This document shows, one piece after another, positions 35,087 to 43,580 of a stretch of DNA of 44,342 nucleotides (the stretch's first letter is position 1; every line of letters starts with the position of its first letter). The notes under the pieces are model-generated. The model made no database searches, was not told where the DNA came from, and saw nothing but the letters and a program-made list of their open reading frames with translations. The stretch is from Flavobacteriales bacterium (GTDB taxonomy: Bacteria > Bacteroidota > Bacteroidia > Flavobacteriales_D > Parvicellaceae). Made by a program: the position numbers and the translations under genes. The stretch lies in assembly GCA_029251405.1 (NCBI GenBank), contig JAQXDK010000004.1:1-44342 (forward strand), read 5' to 3'.

Positions 35087-38000
35087 ATGCGAAAAATATT
35101 TTTATCACTTGCAATATTCTTAGTTTCTCTAACTACTACCATTAATTCTCAATGTCATTACCTAATGTACATGTACGATAGCTACGGCGATGGCTGGAAT
35201 AGTGCTTACTTAGAAGTAAATATGAATGGAAATTTTGTTGGAAATTTTGATTGTTCCCAAAGTTTCACACTAGATTCAGTATATTCTACAACAGGAGCTG
35301 CAATGGAGTTTATTTGGCATTCTGGAAACTGGGATAATGAGATTTCTTTCACCATAATGGATCCCATAGGAGATACTTTAATTAACGTCATTTCAGCATC
35401 AGATTTAGACGATTTAGATTTTTTCACTCACACTTCCAATTCTACTTGTCAAAGCAATAGTCCTTGCTTGAGTCCCAACTTTTTAAATGCTGGAAATATT
35501 ACTCCAAATTCAACCGATTTATTATGGCAAGCTGGAGGAAATGAGACTTCGTGGAATCTAGAATGGGGAATTAGTGGCTTTACACTTGGAAGTGGAACTT
35601 TAGTAAATGGTTTAACAAGTACTAATTACAGTTTAAGTTCTCTTTCAAACAATACTTCCTACGATTTTTATGTTCAAGCAATATGTGATTCGAATACCAA
35701 TAGTATATGGAGTGGACCTTACACGTTTAATACCAATAACATTTCTACAGGTGCTGCATGTGGCACTTTCACTTTAGCACTTTACGAATCAATTGGTGAT
35801 GGTTGGGATGGAGCTTCAATTGATGTGGTTATAAATGGCCAAATTCTTCAAAATATAACACTTTTAACAGGAAATGGACCAGAGTTATTTACGTTTTTAA
35901 CCGATTCCAATGATGTGATTGACTTAATTTACAATACTGGAAACTTTGATGATGAAAATACATATTTTTTATTTGACAACTTAAATAGTCAAATTGTTAG
36001 TCAAGGTGAATTTGGATTAATACCAAATGTAGACCCTGTTAGTACTTTTGGAATTATTGCATGTCCTAATACTTCACCTCCACCACCAGGCCCTGTAGGA
36101 ACTTGTGGTAGTTTTACTTTAGAACTATACGATTCTTATGGCGATGGCTGGAATGGTGCATCTTTAGACGTAATAATAAATGGTAATCCATTTCAAAACA
36201 TAACATTAGCTAACGGAAACGGCCCAGAAATATTCACCTTTGCTACTGACTCAAATGATGTTATTGATTTTATTTATAATACTGGAAGTTGGGATAATGA
36301 GAACACCTATAATTTAATTGATAATAGTGGGAATTTAATAGTTAGTCAAGGATTAAATGGATTTATTTCCGGAGCTGATCCTATTAGTGTTTTTGGTATT
36401 GAAGCATGCACATCTTGTCCGCAACCTACCAATCTTTCTGCAAATACATCCACAGCTGGAACTGCTTTACTTGGTTGGAATGGCGGTAGCGGAACTTTTA
36501 ATATTGAATGGGGAACTTCAGGTTTTGCTCTTGGAAATGGAATTATAATTAATAGTATTTCTACCAATAGTTATTTATTAAATGGATTGAATAATGGAAC
36601 AACTTATGATTTTTATGTACAAGAAGCATGTAGTGCCAATGAAATAAGTAATTGGACTGGTCCCTTTTCATTTACTACAGCTACTCTAGCAGGATCTTGT
36701 GGACTCTTTAATTTAGAATTATACGACTCATTTGGTGATGGTTGGAATGGCGGGTCTATTGATGTTGCAATTAATGGGAATATAACTTTAACCGGACTAA
36801 CCATTTCAACAGGGGGAGGACCAGAAATTTTTCCAATTTCTGTAAATATTGGAGATGTAGTAGATTTCACTTATAATGCTGGTAGTTTTGCATTAGAAAA
36901 TTCGTACAAAGTTTTTGACCAAAATGGTGTTTTAATATTTGAAGAAGGATCAGGTGGTATTCCAAATAGTGTTTTTGGAGTAGAAGCTTGTCCGAGTTGT
37001 CCTGCACCATCTAATTTATCTGCTAACACTTCTACAGCAGGTACCGCTCTATTAGATTGGACTGGTGGTACTAATCCATTTGGCGGAACTTTTAACATTG
37101 AGTGGGGACCTACTGGATTTAATCAAGGAAATGGAACCATTGTTGGTAATATAAATAGCAATAGTTATTTATTGTCTGGTCTAGGTAGCATAACCACTTA
37201 TGATTATTATGTCCAAGAGGTTTGTAACGCAAATGATTTAAGTAGTTGGGTGGGTCCTTTAACCTTTACAACTATCTATTTTTCTTCAGGCAGTGAATGT
37301 GGAGTTTACAATCTTAAATTGATTAATAATTTTGGTCAAGGCTGGGGCAATTCTTTTGCAAAAGTTAAAATTAATAATAATGTGTACCAAACCTATACAT
37401 TATCTAATGGAACATCAGAAACATTTAACTTCCCATTAGATTCTAACGATATTTTGGATATAGTTATAAATTTCAGTTCTAGTGGAGTTTGGGGATCTGA
37501 TTTACAGTATATTCTATTCGACCCTAACAATGCTGTAATTGCTAGCGAACAAGGAACTGGAAGTAACGAGCCACCTGCAAACACCTACGGTTACCAAGCC
37601 TGTGCCACTGCTCCTTCTTCTCCCAACGATTTTTGCGATATTTATACTTTAATTATGAGGAAATCATTTGGTGGTAACTGGCAAGGCAATGTAGAAATAG
37701 AGATCAATAATAATGTTGAATATGTAGGTTCTTTTGTTGCTGGTGGGTACAGACGAAGTGAACCTATTTCTTTTGGAGTTAGAGGAAATGATGAAGTAAG
37801 AGTTATAGCCAACGGATTGAATGGTTTTGATGAGTACTATACCGTTCAAAACGGCTTAGGAGATACTATTATTGATTTGAATCTTGGAAACAGCCCTACT
37901 ATAACTGTACAACCTTGCTACTTTGTTGGTTTAGAAAACTCGGATATTAACCAAAACATAAAAATTTATCCAAACCCTACAAGAGATATGTTATTTATTA

Positions 38001-38185
38001 CTTCAGGTAGTGAAATAAAAAATATAGTAATCACCAATATTTACGGACAAATAGTGTATAAAAATTATGAAAATGGATTGAATTTTGAAATTGATTTATC
38101 TTACCTATCTAATAATTTATATCATATTTCATTTACAGATGTAAATAATACAAGGTCTTCTAGCAAAATTATGGTGAGCCACTAA
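35087..38185 (+). CDS. Large secreted repeat protein (GDGW modules and fibronectin III domains) with T9SS sorting domain
   Basis: This 1032-residue protein has a signal peptide (about 1-21). Six copies of a module of about 85-100 residues start near 22, 224, 339, 538, 738 and 849. The first four have LYDSYGDGWNGA or close variants, the fifth GQGW and the sixth GGNW. Three fibronectin type III-like domains lie near 126, 443 and 638 (YDFYVQEAC ... SNWTGPFSFTT). Residues about 955-1032 are a T9SS domain (IYPNPTRDM). Modules 2-4 and the later FN3 copies are most alike, so the gene grew by duplication. It is probably a surface adhesin or matrix protein. Confidence 0.85.
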   Translation: MRKIFLSLAIFLVSLTTTINSQCHYLMYMYDSYGDGWNSAYLEVNMNGNFVGNFDCSQSFTLDSVYSTTGAAMEFIWHSGNWDNEISFTIMDPIGDTLINVISASDLDDLDFFTHTSNSTCQSNSPCLSPNFLNAGNITPNSTDLLWQAGGNETSWNLEWGISGFTLGSGTLVNGLTSTNYSLSSLSNNTSYDFYVQAICDSNTNSIWSGPYTFNTNNISTGAACGTFTLALYESIGDGWDGASIDVVINGQILQNITLLTGNGPELFTFLTDSNDVIDLIYNTGNFDDENTYFLFDNLNSQIVSQGEFGLIPNVDPVSTFGIIACPNTSPPPPGPVGTCGSFTLELYDSYGDGWNGASLDVIINGNPFQNITLANGNGPEIFTFATDSNDVIDFIYNTGSWDNENTYNLIDNSGNLIVSQGLNGFISGADPISVFGIEACTSCPQPTNLSANTSTAGTALLGWNGGSGTFNIEWGTSGFALGNGIIINSISTNSYLLNGLNNGTTYDFYVQEACSANEISNWTGPFSFTTATLAGSCGLFNLELYDSFGDGWNGGSIDVAINGNITLTGLTISTGGGPEIFPISVNIGDVVDFTYNAGSFALENSYKVFDQNGVLIFEEGSGGIPNSVFGVEACPSCPAPSNLSANTSTAGTALLDWTGGTNPFGGTFNIEWGPTGFNQGNGTIVGNINSNSYLLSGLGSITTYDYYVQEVCNANDLSSWVGPLTFTTIYFSSGSECGVYNLKLINNFGQGWGNSFAKVKINNNVYQTYTLSNGTSETFNFPLDSNDILDIVINFSSSGVWGSDLQYILFDPNNAVIASEQGTGSNEPPANTYGYQACATAPSSPNDFCDIYTLIMRKSFGGNWQGNVEIEINNNVEYVGSFVAGGYRRSEPISFGVRGNDEVRVIANGLNGFDEYYTVQNGLGDTIIDLNLGNSPTITVQPCYFVGLENSDINQNIKIYPNPTRDMLFITSGSEIKNIVITNIYGQIVYKNYENGLNFEIDLSYLSNNLYHISFTDVNNTRSSSKIMVSH

Positions 38186-38254
38186 GTGGCAACTATCAAA
38201 AAATAATCGCTTACATTAACCGTTACAAGTTATAAAAGCAGATTATCGATAAAT

Positions 38255-39181
38255 ATGAAAGACTACTTTAAGCTACAATTAGTAATGACTAATAGGAAGA
38301 TTAAAGAAGTGGGATTAAATCCTATTTTAGGTTGTCTTTTAGCGTTAATCTTATTTGTAGCACTCTCCGAATATGTTTTTCATAGGACAGAATTTGCTAA
38401 ATATTTGATCATTTTAGTTTGCTTTAGTTTCCAATTCAAACTTTCTGAAAACAGAAGAACAGATTTCTTACTATCAACTTTTGGTGATAAATCAAAAAAT
38501 AAAATAAGGGTTTTAGAAAATTCGATTGTCTGCATTCCTTTCCTTTCAATCCTTATATACAAAAATTTATTTTTTGAAGCCATCATTTTATTTCTATGTT
38601 CAATTACCATTGCATTATTTTCTTTTCGCACTGCTTTAAACTTTACAATCCCTACCCCTTTTTCCAAAAATCCATTTGAATTTTCAACTGGTTTTAGAAA
38701 GACTTTTTTCATATTTCCTTTAGCTTATGCGTTGACTACTATCGCAATTAACGTGGACAATTTTAACTTAGGCATATTCTCTATATTGTTGATTTCTATC
38801 ACCACATTTAGTTATTACTCCAAACCAGAAGAAGAATACTATGTTTGGGTGCATGCAGACACTACAAAATCATTTTTAAAGAAGAAAATTATAAATGCAA
38901 CCAAAAATTATATCCTGTTGACAATTCCGATTTTAATTAGTCTTTTAATATTTTATCCAATTAAATTTGATTTAATTTTTCTATTTCTACTAATTGGTAT
39001 TTTGTTTTTATGGTCAATCGTCCTGGCTAAGTATTCGGCATTCCCTGATGAAATAAATTTATCCGAAGGGTTTATAATTGCTTTTACACTATTATTTCCT
39101 CCACTGATATTAGTTGTTGTACCATATTTATATACCAAGTCTATTAACAACCTAAAATTGATATTTAATGATAAATATTAA
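38255..39181 (+). CDS. ABC transporter permease-like membrane protein
   Basis: This 308-residue protein has about six to eight membrane segments, with hydrophobic runs at about 24-40, 45-58, 92-120, 145-165, 170-190, 215-255 and 265-292. I cannot assign a family from its own sequence, but the ATP-binding subunit gene overlaps it by 14 bases, so it is very likely the membrane part of an ABC exporter-type transporter. The substrate is unknown. The 69-base gap before it contains AACCGTTACAAG, which looks like a cassette boundary but is weakly supported. Confidence 0.7.
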   Translation: MKDYFKLQLVMTNRKIKEVGLNPILGCLLALILFVALSEYVFHRTEFAKYLIILVCFSFQFKLSENRRTDFLLSTFGDKSKNKIRVLENSIVCIPFLSILIYKNLFFEAIILFLCSITIALFSFRTALNFTIPTPFSKNPFEFSTGFRKTFFIFPLAYALTTIAINVDNFNLGIFSILLISITTFSYYSKPEEEYYVWVHADTTKSFLKKKIINATKNYILLTIPILISLLIFYPIKFDLIFLFLLIGILFLWSIVLAKYSAFPDEINLSEGFIIAFTLLFPPLILVVVPYLYTKSINNLKLIFNDKY

Positions 39182-39848
39182 AGGGCTTAGCAAGTCTTAT
39201 AATAATAATGAAGTGTTGAAAGAAATTAACATGAAATTTTCAAGAGGTTGCGTTTCTGGGATAGTTGGAGAGAATGGTGCAGGAAAAACAACCTTATTTA
39301 AATGTATTGCAGGTTTAGAAAGTTATACCGGAGAAGTTCTTTCTGATATACAACCATTAAAAAATCATTTAGGTTTGCTATTGACAGATCCCTTTTTTTT
39401 CTCTAAAATTACAGGAAAGGAATACATAAGACTTCTTTGCAATGCTCGGAATAAGAGGAACATTAACATAGACCAAAAAAATATTTTCGACTTGCCACTA
39501 AATCAATATGCTTCAACCTACTCAACAGGAATGAAAAAGAAGCTGGCAATAACAGCCATTCTTCTTCAAGAAAATGAATATTTCATTCTTGACGAGCCTT
39601 TTAATGGTGTTGATATCCAGAGTAATATTGTTTTAACGGAAATAATATTGAAGCTGAAAGATTTGGACAAAATAATTATAATCTCATCACATATTTTTTC
39701 AACCTTGAGTGATACTTGTGATGAAATACATCTTTTGAAAAAAGGGGAACAAGTCAAATCAGTTCAAAAGATAGACTTCAAAACTTTAGAGCAGGAAATG
39801 AAAGAGATTACAATTGGAAACCGAGTTGAAAAACTTAAACTTAAATAA
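39168..39848 (+). CDS. ABC transporter ATP-binding protein
   Basis: This 226-residue protein has Walker A GENGAGKTT (about 36-44), Q-loop region LLLTDPFFF, a degenerate signature YSTGMKKK in place of LSGGQ, Walker B YFILDEPFNGVD and the His switch IIISSHIFS. This pattern (STGM signature) is common in ABC-2 type exporters. It overlaps the permease gene by 14 bases and should be made from the same message. Confidence 0.9.
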   Translation: MINIKGLSKSYNNNEVLKEINMKFSRGCVSGIVGENGAGKTTLFKCIAGLESYTGEVLSDIQPLKNHLGLLLTDPFFFSKITGKEYIRLLCNARNKRNINIDQKNIFDLPLNQYASTYSTGMKKKLAITAILLQENEYFILDEPFNGVDIQSNIVLTEIILKLKDLDKIIIISSHIFSTLSDTCDEIHLLKKGEQVKSVQKIDFKTLEQEMKEITIGNRVEKLKLK

Positions 39849-39907
39849 ACAGCTTGTCACAAAGTATATAGTGAGTCTCCTACAAGATGCATATCATGCA
39901 CAAATAT

Positions 39908-40312
39908 TTATGAATAAATAAAATTGATATTTTTTTCTACTTCATTAGACAAAGTGTGGTGAACTGGACAATTATGAGCAGCTCTTTCTAAAATAGTTTT
40001 TGTTTTAGAATCGTAATCTATAGGAAAAGTAATATGAATCTCAATTTTAGATATTCTTCTCGGGTTATTTCCCATAGTTTTTTCAACCATTGCCTTAGTT
40101 CCTTGAATACTAATTCCATTTTTCTCCACTGCAATAGCCATAATGGTCAGAATACAACTGGCAAGTGCTGAACAAACCATATCTGTAGGTGAAAAAGCTG
40201 CTCCTAAACCGTGATTATCCTTAGGAGCATCGGTATTAATTACAGAACCAGAATCTAAATGAGTTGCAGTAGTTCTTAAATTTCCTTGGTATTTAATTTC
40301 AAATTTATTCAT
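39908..40312 (-). CDS. OsmC family protein
   Basis: This 134-residue protein has the OsmC pattern: FSPTDMVCSALASCILTIMA with Cys53, and NCPVHHTLSNEV with Cys115. These two cysteines form the peroxidase site that reduces organic hydroperoxides in OsmC/Ohr proteins. The NCPVH ending points to the YhfA-like branch of OsmC rather than Ohr. It stands alone between the ABC gene and the tocopherol-cyclase-like gene, divergent from the latter with a 77-base gap. Confidence 0.9.
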   Translation of the reverse strand: MNKFEIKYQGNLRTTATHLDSGSVINTDAPKDNHGLGAAFSPTDMVCSALASCILTIMAIAVEKNGISIQGTKAMVEKTMGNNPRRISKIEIHITFPIDYDSKTKTILERAAHNCPVHHTLSNEVEKNINFIYS

Positions 40313-40389
40313 AATATAAAGTTAAGTGATTCTATTTATATCGCTATTATTAATTAAATTTCTAAGTAGTTATAATTAATTAAATAAAC

Positions 40390-41493
40390 TTGAAAAAGAA
40401 TATACTTTTATTAATACCATTTTTTTTAATTATTGGATTTAAAATTCATTGTCAAATTAACACCAGCTTAGTTAAGTTTATAGATTATCCTAAGATTAAA
40501 TCTTACAAAGCCCAGAAGAAAAAAAACTCTTCTGTATTTCAAGGAAATAAGAAAACAAGAACATATTTTGAAGGTTGGTATTTTAAAATGGTATCAAAAG
40601 ATGAAAAATCTATTTTAAGTGTAATTCCTGGCATTTCAATTTCTAACGATGATGGCTTTGAACATGCTTTTATTCAAATCATAAATGGGAAGACTGCTGA
40701 AACAGAGTATATAAATTTCTCCATAGAAGATTTCTATTTTTCAAGCGAAAAATTTATAATCCAAATTGGAAATAATGTTTTTTCAAAAGATAGTCTTGTG
40801 TTAGATATTCAAAGAGATGATTTAACTGTAACTGGAAAAATTTATATGGATAACCTGGTCGAATTAAGAACTGAAAGAAATAAAAAGAAACAAAAAATAA
40901 TGGGATGGTACTATAAAGTCCCCTTTATGGAATGTTATCATGGTGTTGTCAGTTTAAACCATGATTTAAAGGGAGAAATCAAAGTAAATAACAGCAATTT
41001 TAGATTTGATGATGGAAAAGGATATATAGAAAAAGACTGGGGAAAATCTATGCCTTCTTCTTGGATATGGATTCAGGCTAATAATTTTAAAAACAGCAAT
41101 TCTTCCATTATGCTATCTATTGCTAAAATTCCTTGGCTAGGTTTTTCTTTTACTGGTTTTTTAGGATTCTATTATGTAAATAACGAGGTGGTTCGATTTG
41201 GAACCTATTCCAAAGCCAAAGTAAAGCTGGATAAATATGAAAAAAATAGTTTAAACCTTAATATTACATTAAGAGATAAAATATTAGAAATTCAAACTCT
41301 AAAAAACAGGACTGGAATACTTAAAGCACCTGTTAATGGAAATATGAATAGACGCATTTCTGAAGGAATAGACGCAGAACTAAAATTAAAATTATTGGAT
41401 GAAAATAATAATGCACTTTTTGAAGACAGTTCTAATGTTACAGGTTTAGAATTAGTGGGTGATATGAAAGAACTATTTAAAAAAAAACTATAA
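40390..41493 (+). CDS. Secreted tocopherol cyclase-like protein
   Basis: This 367-residue protein starts at a TTG and has an N-terminal hydrophobic segment (about 5-20, ending IHCQ) that looks like a signal peptide. The body matches the tocopherol cyclase family: YFEGWYFKMVS near residue 58, MGWYYKVPFMECYHGVVS, and KGYIEKDWGKSMPSSWIWIQANNF. In plants and cyanobacteria the enzyme closes the chroman ring of vitamin E. Bacterial relatives occur without the rest of that pathway, and no pathway gene is nearby, so the substrate here is probably a different lipid. The next gene starts 15 bases downstream. Confidence 0.75.
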   Translation: MKKNILLLIPFFLIIGFKIHCQINTSLVKFIDYPKIKSYKAQKKKNSSVFQGNKKTRTYFEGWYFKMVSKDEKSILSVIPGISISNDDGFEHAFIQIINGKTAETEYINFSIEDFYFSSEKFIIQIGNNVFSKDSLVLDIQRDDLTVTGKIYMDNLVELRTERNKKKQKIMGWYYKVPFMECYHGVVSLNHDLKGEIKVNNSNFRFDDGKGYIEKDWGKSMPSSWIWIQANNFKNSNSSIMLSIAKIPWLGFSFTGFLGFYYVNNEVVRFGTYSKAKVKLDKYEKNSLNLNITLRDKILEIQTLKNRTGILKAPVNGNMNRRISEGIDAELKLKLLDENNNALFEDSSNVTGLELVGDMKELFKKKL

Positions 41494-41508
41494 AAAATAA
41501 TAAATTAA

Positions 41509-42687
41509 ATGAATGTTAAAACTTCGAAAAGTAAAAGAATAGCTTCTTTAGACTTACTTAAAGGTGCTATTATGATAATTATGGCATTAGACCATGTAAG
41601 AGACTATTTTCATTATGATGCTTTCTTTTTTGACCCAACAGACCCTGAAAAAACCAATATGGGACTTTATTTCACCCGATGGATTACCCATTACTGTGCG
41701 CCTACTTTTAGCTTATTAGCAGGCGTTTCCGCTTATTTAATCGGTACTAGAAAAAGTAAGAAAGAACTATCTTACTTTTTACTAAAAAGAGGGATTTGGC
41801 TAATTTTCATTGAGCTTACCGTTGTAAACTTCTCATGGTTTTTTGATATTCATTTTCAAACCTTTGGGCTTTTTGTTATTTGGTCTCTTGGAATAAGTAT
41901 GATTTTTTTAGCAGCGATTATTCATCTGAAACTAAAGCACATATTATTTTTTAGTTTGGTAGTTATTTTTGGACACCATGCACTAGATTCTATCCAAATT
42001 GGTAATAAAATATTTTGGTCCGTAATTCACGAACGTAATTTTATAGATTTATCTAATGGTACAAAATTACTAGCTGCCTACCCTATTTTACCATGGGTTG
42101 GAGTTATGTCTTTAGGGTACTTTATGGGTTCATTTTATGAAAAAAGTTACCTAGCAGAAAAAAGAAAGAAAATATTTTTCATAATTGGTATCTCTTCTAT
42201 AGTTATGTTTTTTGTTGTGAGATTGTTTAACGGATATGGGAATTTCAATTATTGGGAAAGTTACGAGTTAGGTATTCAAACAGCCTATTCTTTTTTCAAC
42301 CCTGCAAAATATCCTCCATCAATTTCTTATTTATTGATGACTTTAGGACCCGTATTTTTAATTCTTTCACTAACTGAAAACTTAAAAGGAAAAATTATTA
42401 ATATAATTAGTGTCTTTGGAAAAGTTCCGTTTTTCTACTATATCATTCATATATACATCATCCATTTATTAGCTTTAATAACTGCATGGATTACTGGTTT
42501 TGGATGGGAAAATATGATAGTTAAAGGTTGGGTAACAGTGTCGCCTAAACTAGATGGATTTGGCTTTAGCCTTACTTATGTATACTTAGTATGGGTAGCT
42601 ATAGTTGTTTTTCTATATCCATTTTGTAAAAAATTCAGTATTTACAAAAGAAACAATAAAGATAAAGCCTGGTTAAGTTATTTATAA
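41509..42687 (+). CDS. DUF1624/heparan-alpha-glucosaminide acetyltransferase-like membrane protein
   Basis: This 392-residue protein has about ten membrane segments. The first helix has the family motif SLDLLKGAIMIIMALDHVRD, followed by THYCAPTFSLLAGVSAYL, both typical of DUF1624/YeiB-related acyltransferase-like proteins. Family members are thought to move acetyl groups across membranes; the acceptor is unknown. It probably shares a transcript with the tocopherol-cyclase-like gene (15-base gap) and ends at a bidirectional terminator. Confidence 0.8.
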   Translation: MNVKTSKSKRIASLDLLKGAIMIIMALDHVRDYFHYDAFFFDPTDPEKTNMGLYFTRWITHYCAPTFSLLAGVSAYLIGTRKSKKELSYFLLKRGIWLIFIELTVVNFSWFFDIHFQTFGLFVIWSLGISMIFLAAIIHLKLKHILFFSLVVIFGHHALDSIQIGNKIFWSVIHERNFIDLSNGTKLLAAYPILPWVGVMSLGYFMGSFYEKSYLAEKRKKIFFIIGISSIVMFFVVRLFNGYGNFNYWESYELGIQTAYSFFNPAKYPPSISYLLMTLGPVFLILSLTENLKGKIINIISVFGKVPFFYYIIHIYIIHLLALITAWITGFGWENMIVKGWVTVSPKLDGFGFSLTYVYLVWVAIVVFLYPFCKKFSIYKRNNKDKAWLSYL

Positions 42688-42738
42688 TCCTAATTATAGG
42701 TATACCTTTTTAATTTAAAAAAAAATTGCATAAAAAAA

Positions 42739-42768
42739 AGAGTAGAATTAACTACTCTCTTAATTTTT
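42739..42768. terminator. Bidirectional terminator between convergent genes
   Basis: AGAGTAG (42739-42745) pairs with CTACTCT (42752-42758) around loop AATTAA. An A-run precedes and a T-run follows, so it suits both the plus-strand membrane protein gene and the minus-strand secreted protein gene. Confidence 0.75.
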
Positions 42769-42781
42769 TTATGAAAAAATA

Positions 42782-43396
42782 CTACTCTTCTATGCTAGAA
42801 ATATATTTTTTTTCAGACGTACCATCAGAATAAAAGTAAATGATAATCTCATTTCTTACTTCATCAGGATTTACTTCTTGTCCCAGCAAATTAAAAGTTT
42901 TATATAAAACCTTTTCTTTGTCATTTACCATTGAAATTCCAGTTGATTGATTTAATTGTGTGTAAGAAAAACCACCATTAGAATTATTATTAGCAGATGG
43001 ATCAAATGCTACTCCAAATAAAGTTATACATGTAGTATTATCTAAAATAGCCATATTAACTATGATAGTAATTGTATCCATGAAGTTGGCAGTGTAAGAA
43101 TCTTGTGATAAAGTACTACTCCATAAACAATTAACACAACTTGAAGAAGTATCATTCCATTCACTTATGGCGTCCACCATATTATTGGAGGAATAGGCTC
43201 TCCATCTGTGTTGAACATTGTTGGATGAAATTAAACCTGCTGCAACAAGACTGTCTGCATTAGTTGAAACTTGAAAAGAATAGGAGTTTCCTGCAGTTCC
43301 AGTTGCTGAAAGGTTAATCTGGTCACAAACTGCCATTTGTGCTGTTCCTAATAAAGACATAAGTACTAGGGATAAAGTGTATATTGTTTTTTTCAT
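42782..43396 (-). CDS. Secreted protein, distant member of the 28.8-30.7 kb paralogue family
   Basis: This 204-residue protein has a signal peptide (about 1-19) and a mature start MAVCDQI, like the CD/CG start of the others. It shares the order TNADSL, HRWRAY, W...LWSSTL, and the C-terminal tail TFNLLGQEVNPDEV with EIIIYFYSDGTSEKKY, which is clearly the same variant sorting tail as in the three tandem copies 13 kb away. The middle region is diverged and has extra cysteines (SSSCVNCLW). The function is unknown. The promoter-like site with nine C lies in front of it. Confidence 0.72.
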   Translation of the reverse strand: MKKTIYTLSLVLMSLLGTAQMAVCDQINLSATGTAGNSYSFQVSTNADSLVAAGLISSNNVQHRWRAYSSNNMVDAISEWNDTSSSCVNCLWSSTLSQDSYTANFMDTITIIVNMAILDNTTCITLFGVAFDPSANNNSNGGFSYTQLNQSTGISMVNDKEKVLYKTFNLLGQEVNPDEVRNEIIIYFYSDGTSEKKYISSIEE

Positions 43397-43414
43397 AATA
43401 TTTATTTTTGGTTC

Positions 43415-43453
43415 TTCTATAAATACGTTAATATTTGTTTTTGTGGGGGGGGG
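43415..43453 (-). promoter_or_regulatory. C-run/CGT promoter-like element (site d)
   Basis: On the minus strand nine C (plus-strand G9, 43445-43453), 17 bases, CGT (43427-43425) and ATTTATAG. It lies upstream of the distant paralogue gene, with the CGT 28 bases before its ATG. The spacing equals that of site b. The homopolymer could also vary in length. Confidence 0.45.
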
Positions 43454-43540
43454 ATGAGTAAATAATTAAATATTAAATGATTTAGTTTTATACTGAACAC
43501 ATCATAATTACAGTAATGTATCTTTTATATATATTTATAA

Positions 43541-43580
43541 GGGTAATAAACGTAATACGTATATTCCCTCGTTGGCGGTA
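43541..43580 (+). repeat. Hairpin at the left edge of the right-hand cassette array
   Basis: AGGG (43541-43544) and AATA (43546-43549), with one bulged T between them, pair with TATTCCCT (43562-43569). The inner part ACGTA/TACGT is also self-complementary. C and then GTTGGCGGTA (43571-43580) follow. It ends in GTT like the attC-like sites but lacks an AAC-type left arm, so it may be a degenerate attC or the attachment point (attI-like) of the array. Confidence 0.4.

Noticed and set aside
36346-37098. Open frames on the minus strand within the adhesin gene.
   Set aside because: They recur because the repeats below them recur and show no start context or family pattern; they are shadows.
38222-39860. 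GTTACAAG (38222-38229) before and CTTGTCAC (39853-39860) after the ABC transporter pair, as a further cassette.
   Set aside because: One mismatch falls in the essential GTT/AAC core, no convincing attC hairpin precedes the left edge, and the short TGCAT/ATGCA hairpin at 39888-39900 is weak evidence.
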